From the NCBI RefSeq assembly GCF_036227265.1, contig NZ_CP109446.1, positions 6,775,001 to 6,839,000 on the forward strand: a stretch of 64,000 nucleotides of DNA, written 5' to 3'. Positions 8,306-16,467 of this stretch are shown here, in pieces; positions within the stretch are counted from its first letter, which is position 1; each line of letters starts with the position of its first letter. The translations under genes and the position numbers were made by a program. The DNA is from Streptomyces sp. NBC_01476. GTDB taxonomy: Bacteria; Actinomycetota; Actinomycetes; Streptomycetales; Streptomycetaceae. The notes under the pieces are model-generated. The model saw only the letters and a program-made list of their open reading frames with translations, was not told where the DNA came from and searched no databases.

Positions 8306-9457
8306 TCAGGCGCTGGACCGTGCAGCGATCAGACGGTTGGTTAGCTCTACTGTGGCCAAATACCACCAAAAGATCCAGTCGAGAAAGGCTTCATCATAGT
8401 CGCCGCGCTGGTCAGCCCTGCGATGACGCAAGTCATAGCGGTTGGCGATCTCGAATAGGGATCCCTCATCCTGCCTGCCCACATCTTCTCTGATCAACTG
8501 GCGTCGCTCTTCCAAGATTCCGGCGAGTGTCACGATTGCCGACCGCTTCCCCTCAGGCGATGTGCCCCGAGCCCTGAAAAGCGCGATGGCGTGGTCGACC
8601 CTGGCCCTGACATCGACCGGAGCAGCACTGATCACCTGGTGGACAAGATGACCGCGGGCATCATCCGTGACGGCCACCAGGCGTCCGATGTCCTCACCCT
8701 CTGCTGCAAGTTCGTACTCGATGCCCGCAGAACGCAGCATTTCATTGACTTTCCAGCGATAAAGAATCCTTGCTGGAGCAGTGTGGAACTCGGAGTGATG
8801 CCATCCGCACGAACCATACGAGTGAAAGTTGCGCAATCGTGGACGACTCACGAGATCGTGAAACACCTCAATGAGACCGAAGAACGTGTCCTCGTTCCAT
8901 GACTCCGGATCAAGCGGCCAAAGCCGGGGAATCCCAAGTCGCCTTTCGATTACCTCTGAGCCGTCTGGAAGTTCGCTTGGGTCGTCTATGCATTCCTCGC
9001 CGAAGACTTCGACCAGATAGCCTCGATCGGCAAAGTCCCAGATGATCCTTGCGAAGTCCCGTCGTGTGTCGCGCGGAGTGCTCCCGTCGTGCGATGAACC
9101 CATCCCGCGACGTTGTGGCCAGTAGGGCCGCGGAGCGGACGCATGCCGCAGTTGAGGGGCTCGTTTGATCAGCTCAGCGAGCCAGTCGCGCTTGTCCATG
9201 ACCTCGGCGATGCCCCATCCAGAGCCAGAACTCGTGGCCCAAGGATCGTCGCTGCCCTTCTTGGTGCTCGGCAGCTCATCGAAGTCCGCAACCGCAGTTG
9301 TCCCTGCGAGCGCCTCCGTCAGCAGCCACGATGCCCGCTCCTCCCAGAACCTGCCCGTGGAGCGGACGATCCGCTCACCCTCCGAGATGAACAGCGAAGC
9401 AGGCCAGACGAGTTCATAGTTGCTGATGTCCACGCTCATCCGCTCATCATGGCCCAC
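8306..9457 (-). CDS. Unassigned protein with conserved Trp-rich C-terminus, 383 aa
   Basis: No named family recognised. The C-terminal 60 residues (SLFEIANRYDLRH ... DYDEAFLDWIFWWYLATVELTNRL) are a compact, aromatic-rich helical block of a kind I recall from actinobacterial hypothetical proteins. The N-terminal 250 residues are mixed alpha/beta with several Trp and Cys-His combinations (GSCGWHHSEFH) but no metal motif I can name. No signal peptide. The GTG at 9457 gives the longest form; an ATG six codons in (9439) is an alternative. The gene is 48 bp downstream of the next gene on the same strand, so the two may be co-transcribed. Confidence 0.6.
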   Translation of the reverse strand: MGHDERMSVDISNYELVWPASLFISEGERIVRSTGRFWEERASWLLTEALAGTTAVADFDELPSTKKGSDDPWATSSGSGWGIAEVMDKRDWLAELIKRAPQLRHASAPRPYWPQRRGMGSSHDGSTPRDTRRDFARIIWDFADRGYLVEVFGEECIDDPSELPDGSEVIERRLGIPRLWPLDPESWNEDTFFGLIEVFHDLVSRPRLRNFHSYGSCGWHHSEFHTAPARILYRWKVNEMLRSAGIEYELAAEGEDIGRLVAVTDDARGHLVHQVISAAPVDVRARVDHAIALFRARGTSPEGKRSAIVTLAGILEERRQLIREDVGRQDEGSLFEIANRYDLRHRRADQRGDYDEAFLDWIFWWYLATVELTNRLIAARSSA

Positions 9458-9505
9458 CGGACCGACACCCCAACACTGCCTTGCAGGTGTGGACGGGCAC
9501 TCTGA

Positions 9506-10096
9506 TCACGGACGGGTGCGGCCGATACGTCGTTCTGGAGGTCGCTGAACGCTGCCAGCTACGTCACGAGTCCATGTTGCGCCGGTGCCACGCGCTGTGC
9601 AGTCAATCCGAAGTGTCACCTGGACAGGGAGAACGTGGCGGTACTCAATGCCGACGCAGATTTCGAGCGCGGTCCCGGCCGAACTCCCGCCGAAGTCTAG
9701 GGACGGCTGGGCCGCCATCTCGTCAGGATCCACGCGAATGCCCGTTACGTACTGTCCGGACGCGGTCACCAACACCCTGGACAGCGCGGGGCCGCTGTCT
9801 TGCACAAGAAGCACCGTCGCCCTGGGCTGCCCCCACCGGTCTTCATCGATCCGGCGATCGTTGAAGGTGAAAGAAGGGCCCTTGGTATCGTGTCGCTCCG
9901 CCTCCTCGCCGTCGATCTGCCTCTGCATGAGCTGCACCTGTGCTTCAGCTGCATCAGCCTGGCGACGAGCAGAGAGCGCGGAGTCTTCTGCGGTGCGTGC
10001 CTGCTCCTTCGCGACCAGCGCTTGCCAGATGGCGACCCCCGCCGCGACCGCGCTGACGCCGGCACCGGCTATGGCGACAACGGCCTCAGTGCTCAC
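9506..10096 (-). CDS. Membrane-anchored coiled-coil protein, 196 aa
   Basis: Residues 5-28 form one hydrophobic, Ala/Val/Gly-rich segment (AVVAIAGAGVSAVAAGVAIW). It is followed by a charged helical stretch (KEQARTAEDSALSARRQADAAEAQVQLMQRQ) that looks like a coiled coil, then a globular domain of about 110 residues rich in beta strands. The layout (anchor, coiled coil, Ig-like or beta-sandwich domain) is common among Streptomyces hypothetical proteins and does not give a function. GGAGCGGGGGG precedes the GTG start. An IS5-family element lies 75 bp upstream and may have separated the gene from its original promoter. Confidence 0.6.
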   Translation of the reverse strand: MSTEAVVAIAGAGVSAVAAGVAIWQALVAKEQARTAEDSALSARRQADAAEAQVQLMQRQIDGEEAERHDTKGPSFTFNDRRIDEDRWGQPRATVLLVQDSGPALSRVLVTASGQYVTGIRVDPDEMAAQPSLDFGGSSAGTALEICVGIEYRHVLPVQVTLRIDCTARGTGATWTRDVAGSVQRPPERRIGRTRP

Positions 10097-10314
10097 GATC
10101 CCCCCGCTCCGTCGGTTCTGACCGGAACGCTACTCGCCTCCCTAACTTCACCCCCTTCGTGCTTAGTTCAGTCGCTGTTGTCGTTCCGGCTGTGTGGGGT
10201 GTGTCTCGAACTGAGGTTTCCGACCGGGTGATCGTGGAGGCGTCGCGGCATAGAGGTGGGGCCTTCTGAACAGCTCGTTGGTGTCGAATCACCGAGCAAC
10301 GTCAGGAGGCCCCG

Positions 10315-11232
10315 GTGTTGGAGTGTTCCGTGTGGACGGCCGGGCAGTCCAGTTCAGTTGCCCCGGAGTGTGACTGCCTGGCACACCAGTTCGGAAACGC
10401 GGCCGACAACGGAGCTCGGCAGCGGCGTTATCCGTCGGATATGACGGACGCGGAGTGGGCTGCCGTTCGGCCGCTGCTGCCGGTGCCGGGCTGGTTGCGG
10501 GGCCGGGGCGGGCAGCCGGAGGCCTACTGCCACCGGGCGATACTGGACGCGATCCGCTATCTGGTCGACAACGGAATCAAGTGGCGGGCGATGCCGGCCG
10601 ATTTCCCTCCCTGGGACCGCGTCTACGCGTTCTTCCGCCGCTGGCGCGACCACGGCCTGGCCTGGGAGTTCCACGACCGGCTTCGCGGCCGGGTCCGGAT
10701 GAGGGAGGGCCGGGACGCGGAACCGACGGCCGCCGTGATCGACTCCCAGTCGGTCAAGGCCGATGCCGTGGTCGGATCGGACAGCCGCGGCTTCGACGGC
10801 GGCAAGCTGATCAACGGCCGAAAAAGGCACGTCGTGGTGGACACGCTCGGCCTGCTGCTGGGCGTGATGGTTACCGCCGCGGACATCGGGGACCGCACCG
10901 CCGCCGAGGTCCTGCTCCAGCGGGTGGCCGATGCGCATCACCGGCTGGAACTGGTCTGGGCCGACGGCGGCTACACCGGCAGCCTCGTCAAGCACTGCCT
11001 GGCCGCACTCGCTCTCGTCCTGAAGATCGTCAAACGCAGCGACGACCGGAAGGGGTTCGTGGTGCTGCCCAAGCGGTGGATCGTCGAGCGCACCAACGCC
11101 TGGCTGATGCGCACCCGCCGGCTGGCACGCGACTACGAACGCCGCACCACCAGCGCCGAGGCGATGATCTGCTGGTCGATGACCCTGCTCATGACCCGGC
11201 GCCTGGCCCGGCCACACCCTTCGCGAGCGTGA
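10315..11232 (+). CDS. IS5-family transposase (copy 1), 305 aa
   Basis: DDE transposase. The N-terminal helical domain includes DMTDAEWAAVRPLLP. The first Asp is in AVIDSQSVKA (about residue 143), the second in WADGGYTG (about 219), and the Glu in WIVERTNAWLMRTRRL, followed by the Y-(2)-R-(3)-E-like signature region DYERRTTSAEAM. The GTG start follows CAGGAGG at good spacing. The 3' end overlaps the end of the convergent passenger gene by 44 bases. Intact, and identical in copy 2 as far as compared. Confidence 0.93.
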   Translation: MLECSVWTAGQSSSVAPECDCLAHQFGNAADNGARQRRYPSDMTDAEWAAVRPLLPVPGWLRGRGGQPEAYCHRAILDAIRYLVDNGIKWRAMPADFPPWDRVYAFFRRWRDHGLAWEFHDRLRGRVRMREGRDAEPTAAVIDSQSVKADAVVGSDSRGFDGGKLINGRKRHVVVDTLGLLLGVMVTAADIGDRTAAEVLLQRVADAHHRLELVWADGGYTGSLVKHCLAALALVLKIVKRSDDRKGFVVLPKRWIVERTNAWLMRTRRLARDYERRTTSAEAMICWSMTLLMTRRLARPHPSRA

Positions 11233-11722
11233 ACCGGCCCGGTCCCGGCTCGGTCAGCCAGCCACGTGCGACCAGGCGTTTCGCCTTCGACCGCAAACCT
11301 TCCACCCGCGCCGGGACCACGTCCATCCCGAACACCGCGGCCATCTCCTGGCAGGTCAGCGGCCCTTGATGGAGCCGGGACCGGTCCGCGAGCACCTGCA
11401 CGATGCGCTGGTAGTCCACCGACAGCACAGACCGGGCAAGGCCCTCCCGCCACACCAGCACCTGCGACCTCGGCCTGATCGCATCCCCGGGCGGCGACGG
11501 CATTTCCGCGTCCGACGGATCCGAGGAGACCTCCGTCCCGGCGGTGCCGGCGCCGGGAGCCAGGACCGCATCGACCCGCCTACGGGCGACCATCCACTCC
11601 TGCCATTCCTGCTCGGCCGCGGCCAGCTCGGCCTGGATCCGATCAGCCTCCTCCCGCAGCCCGTCGACACGACGGCGAGCAACGAGCTCGTGCTGTTCCA
11701 GCAGTCCTACAAGCGACGGCAT
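11189..11722 (-). CDS. IS passenger gene, coiled-coil/winged-helix-like protein, 177 aa
   Basis: Encoded inside the IS, convergent with the transposase. The ATG at 11722 has GGGGAGG six bases upstream, so I prefer it to a TTG at 11830 that lies in the terminal repeat. Residues 5-55 form an acidic/basic coiled coil (RRRVDGLREEADRIQAELAAAEQEW). After a Pro/Ser linker, residues 100-170 (YQRIVQVLADRSR, LTCQEMAAVFGMD, VEGLRSKAKRLVARGWL) look like a winged-helix DNA-binding domain. It may regulate transposition or bind the IS ends. It is intact in both copies of the element, which argues that it is maintained. Confidence 0.65.
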   Translation of the reverse strand: MPSLVGLLEQHELVARRRVDGLREEADRIQAELAAAEQEWQEWMVARRRVDAVLAPGAGTAGTEVSSDPSDAEMPSPPGDAIRPRSQVLVWREGLARSVLSVDYQRIVQVLADRSRLHQGPLTCQEMAAVFGMDVVPARVEGLRSKAKRLVARGWLTEPGPGRFTLAKGVAGPGAGS

Positions 11723-12052
11723 CCAGGCCTCCCCAGCGAGTGACAACCCGACAGGCCACAACTCCCACCAAACCACGAAACCTATGCCTGACCAGCGAAA
11801 ACGCCGCCACCAAGTTCGGAACGACAACAACTACTGAGCAGGGAAGACATTTGGCACCCCACGGAATCGCGCTCGTTGGCAGTACATGGAACACAAGATC
11901 AGCGCTTCCGGGCCCAGCGCGTTCGTGGCCGAATGGATTACGAGCTACTGGTGGCCGTAGGGCGTTGCCAGGCCAGCGCATGGTGCAGTGGGATCTGGTG
12001 GCGGCCGCGGCGGGGAGGTCGCCGGCATGCCTAGTCGATAGGGCGGGGGGGT

Positions 12053-12985
12053 ATGACGGTCGGTTCGGCTTCCAGGTTGGCGTGGCGGGATCTTCCGGCG
12101 GTTGTTCGTGGCGCGATCGCGCGGCGGCTGGGGGCTCCGGTGTCGCGCGTGGTGTCCCAGGAAGCAGGGTTCACTGGTGGGTTGGCGTCCCGGCTGGTCT
12201 TGGCCGACGGCCGGCGGGCGTTCGCGAAGGGTGTGCCGCAGGTTCATCCTCTGGCGGCCATGTATGAGCAGGAGGCCGCGGTGGCGACGGTGCTGCCGAC
12301 CGAGGTGCCTGCGCCGCGGCTGTTGTCCTGGTTCAGGGCGGGTGGATGGATCGTTCTGTTGTTTGACGATGTTGCGGGCCGTCATCCCGGCCTCCAGCCG
12401 GGTTCTGCGGATCTGCTGGCGGTGCTGGCCACGGTGGGGTCGATGTCCCGGGCGTTGACGCCCTGCCCGGTTGCCGGGGCACGGCCGGTGGCCGAGGCGC
12501 TGGAGCGGGTCTCGCAGTGCTGGCGGCAGTTGGCCGCCAGTCCGCCCATCGATCTGGACCCGTGGTGCGTGCGGCATCTTCCGTCGCTGGTGGAGTGGGA
12601 GACTCGGTGGTTGCTGGCGGCTGGGGGTGACACGTTGCTGCACGCGGATCTGCGGCCGGACAACATGGTGGTCGCCGGTGGCGGGACGGTGGTCGTGGTG
12701 GATTGGGCGTGCGGTTACCGCGGGGCTGCGTGGTTTGACATGGTCTGGCTTGTCCCTTATCTGATCATGGACGGGCACAGCCCGGCCTCGGCCGAGGAGG
12801 CCCTGTCCGGGCTGGGCGTGTGGGGGATGGTGGCTGAGCAGACGGTGACGTCGTTGGCAGTGTCGGTGGCCGGGCACTGGGAGGTGGCCCGGCGTCGGCG
12901 CTCGCGGCCCGAACTGCGCGCGTATCAGAGGCGGGAGGCCGCGGCGGCGCTGGCGTGGGCCGCCTACCGTACGGGCTGGCGGTGA
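12053..12985 (+). CDS. Aminoglycoside phosphotransferase (APH)-family kinase, 310 aa
   Basis: ATP-dependent small-molecule kinase fold. Seen: glycine-rich N-lobe loop (QEAGFTGGLASRLVL) with FAKGV as a possible ATP-lysine site, then WIVLLFDDVAG as the hinge region. The catalytic loop HADLRPDNM at about residue 198 corresponds to the HGDxxxxN of the family, and VVDWACG, about 20 residues later, is the metal-binding Asp. Length is normal for APH/choline-kinase relatives. The ATG follows a G-rich ribosome site (GGGCGGGGGGG). The gene converges on the six-gene glycoside operon; the spacing of 30 bp and a shared stem-loop suggest a stable arrangement. Substrate unknown; self-resistance or sugar phosphorylation are possibilities. 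Confidence 0.85.
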   Translation: MTVGSASRLAWRDLPAVVRGAIARRLGAPVSRVVSQEAGFTGGLASRLVLADGRRAFAKGVPQVHPLAAMYEQEAAVATVLPTEVPAPRLLSWFRAGGWIVLLFDDVAGRHPGLQPGSADLLAVLATVGSMSRALTPCPVAGARPVAEALERVSQCWRQLAASPPIDLDPWCVRHLPSLVEWETRWLLAAGGDTLLHADLRPDNMVVAGGGTVVVVDWACGYRGAAWFDMVWLVPYLIMDGHSPASAEEALSGLGVWGMVAEQTVTSLAVSVAGHWEVARRRRSRPELRAYQRREAAAALAWAAYRTGWR

Positions 12986-13010
12986 CGTTTGCGGTAGACG
13001 GCCCGTACGG
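12967..13010. terminator. Bidirectional stem-loop between convergent genes
   Basis: CCGTACGGGC (12967-12976) and GCCCGTACGG (13001-13010) are a perfect 10-bp inverted repeat with a 24-base loop. They span the stop of the APH-like gene and end five bases before the last codon of the convergent EIIB gene. The position suits a shared terminator; U-tracts are absent, as is common in streptomycetes. Confidence 0.5.
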
Positions 13011-13014
13011 TTCC

Positions 13015-13311
13015 TCAGGAGTCCGCGTCGGGGCCGAGGAGGTGGCGCAGGGCGGCAGTGAGGGGCGCGACGGCGGCGGGGCCGACGATGATCTGGAAGG
13101 TGTCGCGTTCCAGGACGCCGAGGACGGCGGGGTGGTCGCGCAGCGCGGTGTCGTTGACGAGGGAGCGTTCGGTGAGGCTGAGCCGGAGCCGGGTGACGCA
13201 GTGCTCCAGGGCGGTGATGTTGCCGGACCCGCCGAGCAGGTCACGTAGGACGGCTGCGGTGGCCTGGTACTTGTCACCGGGATACGGCGGGGCAGGCTGG
13301 GCGGTGGTCAT
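13015..13311 (-). CDS. Orphan PTS EIIB domain protein (glucose/GlcNAc type), 98 aa
   Basis: The sequence LLGGSGNITALEHCVTRLRLSL is the signature of type-1 EIIB domains; the Cys at about residue 41 is the phosphoryl-accepting residue. It is followed by VLERDTFQIIVGPAAVAPL, the usual C-terminal strand-helix. EIIB normally passes phosphate from EIIA to sugar bound by EIIC; streptomycetes are known to use stand-alone EIIB subunits for GlcNAc uptake. There is no EIIC or EIIA nearby. It is the last gene of the six-gene operon, starting in an ATGA overlap (13308-13311) with the gene before it. Here it may feed a phosphorylated amino sugar to the pathway or serve as a regulator; both are inference. 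Confidence 0.8.
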   Translation of the reverse strand: MTTAQPAPPYPGDKYQATAAVLRDLLGGSGNITALEHCVTRLRLSLTERSLVNDTALRDHPAVLGVLERDTFQIIVGPAAVAPLTAALRHLLGPDADS

Positions 13312-13703
13312 CGGGCTCCCCATAGGTAGCGTTCGATGTCGATGGCGTCGTACCGGATGTCGGGGATGTCGTCCCAGTAGGCTTTGCCGACTTCGTGGGC
13401 GATCAGGGACCGCAGCCGTAGGTGGGAGTCGAGCCAGGTGCCTGGCACCCGCCAGCGCGCCCATGCCTGCGGGTGGTTGTGTTCCAGGTCCTGGTGGTGG
13501 CGGTCCAGGTCGCACCGCCACTGGTGCAGGACCGCGGCGGGGATCGCCGGGATGTCGTCCTGGTCGGCGGCGGTGAGGAAAGCGCGGATGTTCCCGGTCG
13601 CCTCGTGAAGTGCGGTAACGGCCGGGCAGTCTGAGCTTTCCGGGGCGGCGGCGAGTGCGGCCAGCAGCCGGCGTGTGGTCGCGGCGGTGGGTCCGTGCGT
13701 CAC
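13308..13703 (-). CDS. Unassigned small protein of glycoside operon, 131 aa
   Basis: No family recognised. The protein is helical, with a middle segment rich in Trp, His and Asp (VLHQWRCDLDRHHQDLEHNHPQ) and an acidic C-terminus (YWDDIPDIRYDAIDIERYLWG). No signal peptide or membrane segment. Its ATG overlaps the stop of the P-loop kinase gene (ATGA, 13700-13703) and its stop overlaps the EIIB start (13308-13311), so it is translated as part of the coupled operon. This argues that it belongs to the same pathway. Confidence 0.65.
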   Translation of the reverse strand: MTHGPTAATTRRLLAALAAAPESSDCPAVTALHEATGNIRAFLTAADQDDIPAIPAAVLHQWRCDLDRHHQDLEHNHPQAWARWRVPGTWLDSHLRLRSLIAHEVGKAYWDDIPDIRYDAIDIERYLWGAR

Positions 13704-14329
13704 GGTGCCTCCGGTCCGGTCATCGCGCGGTGCGGCTGGATCTGGCGGGCCAGGCGGAACGGGAGAGCATCGACCAGGGTCGTCCAGGCGTTGGCGTGGG
13801 TGGTGTCGTGGGTGGTGAGGGTGTCCTGGGGCAGCCAGGTGTTCAGGTGGGTGAGGAAGTGGTGGTAGGCGGTGAGGAAGCCGGGGTCGAACCAGAGGCG
13901 GTAGCGGTCGTCGTGGGCGTCGGCGGCGCGGCGGGTGACGGATTCGTCGGGGTCGACCAGCAGGATCAGGATGCGGTCATGGGCATCGGGGGCGGTGAGC
14001 CCGAGGCGGTGGCTGAGTTCCAGGGCGTGGTCGAAGTCCTGGCGCGGGGCCTTTCCGGTGGCCATGAGCGCGTAGCGGTAGGCCAGGACCCCGATGTGGC
14101 ACCGGTCGGAGACGACGAGGAGACCGGGCCGGGCCTGTTGCAGGCGCCGGGCGGCGTCGAGGCGGTCCCGGGCTTCGGTGAGTAAGTACCGGGCGATCTC
14201 TGCGTCCGGGCGGGGATCGTCGGGGGGCTGGGCTTCGGGGAAAACCACCACCTGGTTGGGCAGCGCGTCCTGGAGCCGGTGCAGCGCGGTGGTCTTCCCG
14301 GCGCCCGGCATGCCGTCGATCGCGATCAC
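13700..14329 (-). CDS. P-loop kinase, thymidylate-kinase-like, 209 aa
   Basis: The start is the GTG in the GTGA overlap with the upstream gene (14326-14329); the frame is open further upstream only as a shadow of that gene. Walker A is GMPGAGKTTAL at residues 5-15. SDRCHIGVLAYRYAL (about residue 85) resembles the DR(Y/H) substrate-binding motif of thymidylate and related kinases, and RRAADAHDDRYR is a candidate lid with basic residues. Length matches nucleoside monophosphate kinases. In a glycoside operon it could phosphorylate a nucleotide, sugar or the product; substrate unknown. Confidence 0.75.
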   Translation of the reverse strand: MIAIDGMPGAGKTTALHRLQDALPNQVVVFPEAQPPDDPRPDAEIARYLLTEARDRLDAARRLQQARPGLLVVSDRCHIGVLAYRYALMATGKAPRQDFDHALELSHRLGLTAPDAHDRILILLVDPDESVTRRAADAHDDRYRLWFDPGFLTAYHHFLTHLNTWLPQDTLTTHDTTHANAWTTLVDALPFRLARQIQPHRAMTGPEAP

Positions 14330-16467
14330 AGCTGCGGTGTCCCCTCTGCTTCGAGGGCGTCCAGGACGTTCGGGGCCAGCGCGGTGACCTGGTCGGCCAG
14401 GGCGGTGTCGATCTCGGTGGCCCATTGCAAGACCCAGAGGAAGTACCGGGCGGTGTGGAAGAGCAGGTGCCGGGTGTCGACCTCGCTGGTCCGGCCGAGG
14501 CGGGCGCTTTCGGCATGGTAGGCGGCCAGGGCGAGGCGCGGGTCGCGGCCGTCGATGAGGCAGTTCTGGACGTAGAGGTTGGCGAGGTCCTCGTACACGC
14601 AGCCGGTGCCGCAGCCTTCGAAGTCGATCACGCCGGGATCGTGGCCGGGGGCGAGCAGGAGGTTACGGGCGGAGTAGTCGCCGTGCACGAATCCGGTGAC
14701 GCAGGCAGCCACTTGGACCGGTTCGGCCTTGGCCAGGACGGCGGACAGCCGGGTACGGACGGGGTGGGCGTCCTCGGGCAGCGGGCGAATGTTGCGGCGG
14801 AAGGCCGGCAGGCCGGTGAGTGCGCCGGCGGGGAGGGCGTGCAGGCGGGCGGCGACGGTGCCGAGCAGCGCGGTGGCCTGCTCGTCGGAGGGGTCGGTGG
14901 GGGCGGTGCCGTCCAGGCGGGTGGCGCTGACCCAGGCCAGGGCTCCGTCGACGGTGTCGTGGCCGAGGACCTCGGGCACGCGCAGGCCGGAGGCTGTAGC
15001 AGCGAGGGTCAGGCCGGTGATCTCCCGTTGGGCGCGTTCGGCCGGTCGGTGGGTGTAGATCTTCAGGATGGCGGTCTTGGACAGGAAGACCATGGACCGG
15101 CCGCCGTAGCCGACGATGGCGGCCTGGTCAAAGAGGGTGTCCAGGGCGGATTCGGCGGCCTGGCGCGCGCAGTCGATCTCGCTGGCCAGCCGGGCCAGCA
15201 CCGGGTGCTGCCCGCCGTCGCTAGCCGGTGTCATGCTCTCGCCCATCCTCGTCCTCGGTTCCTGTCGGGTACGCCATTCGTGCAGCCAGTATGGTGGCCG
15301 GTCCGCCATCGCCAGGACCTCCGGTCGTGCCGCCGGCCCGCCGCCCGGCGGCCCCGCGTGGCCGGCGGTGGAGCGGTAGGCGCGCAGGGCCAGCACCGCG
15401 GCGGCGGCCCAGGAGAATTCGGACTCCGCCAGGCTCCGTCCGGCATCCCCCAGGCGCCGCCGCAGCCCTTCGTCGTTGCGCAGAGCGGTGACCAGGTCGG
15501 GCAGGTCCCCCATAGCCGGGTCGGTGGAGACCAGCGCGAAGGCGCGCGGGTCGGGCAGCCCGGCGAACGCTTCCGGGCTTCCGACGACCGGCAGCCCGGC
15601 GGCAAGGTACTGGAGCACCTTCAGTTTCATCCCGCCGCCGGAGTCCAAGGGGGCCACGGCGACCTGTGCGGTGGACAGGGCGGCGCGCAGGTCGGGCACA
15701 GGGCCGTGCAGCTGCAGCACGCTGCCCGTGCCCAGGGCCCGCAGTGCGGCGGGGTACCGGCCGTAGACGTCGACTGATCCGCCGACCGGGGCGAGTACCG
15801 GGGCGAGGCGGGCCCGTAGGAAGGCGGTGGCCCTCGCGTTGGGCTCGTAGTACAGGTTGCCGACAAACGCCGCTGTCCCGGGCCGCTCGCGAGCGTGGTC
15901 TGGGGGCGGGCCGGGCTCGACTCCGCACGGCACGATGTGCACGGCCCGCCCCCGCAGGGCGGTGGCCAGGTCGGCGTCGCGGCGGGTGAAGGCGACTACC
16001 GCGTCGGCTGTGGCGACGGCGGTCGCCTGGAGCACGGCGGCCTGGCGGACTTCCCATTCGCCGCTGCCGATGGTGCGGGCGACGGCGGCCTCGTCGTCGT
16101 GCATCTCGTACACCAGTCGCGCCCCGCCCGCGTCCGCCAGGGCGCGGCCGTAGCGGACGGTCAGCTGGGTGTTGGACATCACGAGCACGTCCGGGGCCAG
16201 CTCCCGCACCTGGGCGGTGAGCGGGGCGGTGTCCTCGTACAGGGCCGCATACGGCAGGTAGCGCACGCCGAACGGCCAGCGGCGGGTGGGTGCGGAGCGG
16301 GGGTTGAGGTCGCACAGCAGCAGCGTGACGTCGGCTCCGGCGTCGGCCAGGCGCCGGTTCAGGTGCAGGGTCCGTGCGGCGGCCCCGGTCAGCGGCAGGG
16401 ACCTCTGGAAGCCGGCCGTGTCGAAGAGCACCACCACCCGCAGCCGGGACGTGCGGGGGTCAGTCAT
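14326..16467 (-). CDS. Fusion of GT4-like glycosyltransferase and APH-like kinase, 713 aa
   Basis: Residues 1-375: a GT-B glycosyltransferase resembling GT4. VVLFDTAGFQRSLPLTGAA and RTLHLNRRLADAGADVTLLLCD form the N-terminal Rossmann part. The C-terminal half has TAAFVGNLYYEPNA, VAPLDSGGGMKLKVLQYLAAGLPVVGS (nucleotide-sugar site with the E/G-rich loop) and the usual end. Residues 380-425 are a linker. Residues 425-713: an aminoglycoside-phosphotransferase-like kinase with AILKIYTH (lysine), FVHGDYSARNLLL (catalytic loop) and GVIDFEGCG (metal Asp). An internal ATG at about residue 411 (MGESM) could give the kinase alone. The gene overlaps its neighbours at both ends (8 bp and 4 bp). The fusion implies that sugar transfer and phosphorylation act on one molecule. 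Confidence 0.8.
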   Translation of the reverse strand: MTDPRTSRLRVVVLFDTAGFQRSLPLTGAAARTLHLNRRLADAGADVTLLLCDLNPRSAPTRRWPFGVRYLPYAALYEDTAPLTAQVRELAPDVLVMSNTQLTVRYGRALADAGGARLVYEMHDDEAAVARTIGSGEWEVRQAAVLQATAVATADAVVAFTRRDADLATALRGRAVHIVPCGVEPGPPPDHARERPGTAAFVGNLYYEPNARATAFLRARLAPVLAPVGGSVDVYGRYPAALRALGTGSVLQLHGPVPDLRAALSTAQVAVAPLDSGGGMKLKVLQYLAAGLPVVGSPEAFAGLPDPRAFALVSTDPAMGDLPDLVTALRNDEGLRRRLGDAGRSLAESEFSWAAAAVLALRAYRSTAGHAGPPGGGPAARPEVLAMADRPPYWLHEWRTRQEPRTRMGESMTPASDGGQHPVLARLASEIDCARQAAESALDTLFDQAAIVGYGGRSMVFLSKTAILKIYTHRPAERAQREITGLTLAATASGLRVPEVLGHDTVDGALAWVSATRLDGTAPTDPSDEQATALLGTVAARLHALPAGALTGLPAFRRNIRPLPEDAHPVRTRLSAVLAKAEPVQVAACVTGFVHGDYSARNLLLAPGHDPGVIDFEGCGTGCVYEDLANLYVQNCLIDGRDPRLALAAYHAESARLGRTSEVDTRHLLFHTARYFLWVLQWATEIDTALADQVTALAPNVLDALEAEGTPQL

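Larger units (their letters stand above)
10171..11834 (+). mobile_element. IS5-family element, copy 1, 1,664 bp
   Basis: Ends are imperfect inverted repeats (GTCGCTGTTGTCGTTCCG on the left; GTAGTTGTTGTCGTTCCG read inward from the right). It carries a transposase and, on the other strand, a passenger gene. A second copy of the same length lies at 33933-35596 and matched base for base wherever I compared them. The flanking triplets are TCA and TGA. Both fit the TNA target typical of the IS1031-like branch of IS5 but they differ from each other, unlike copy 2, which has TTA on both sides. Confidence 0.85.
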
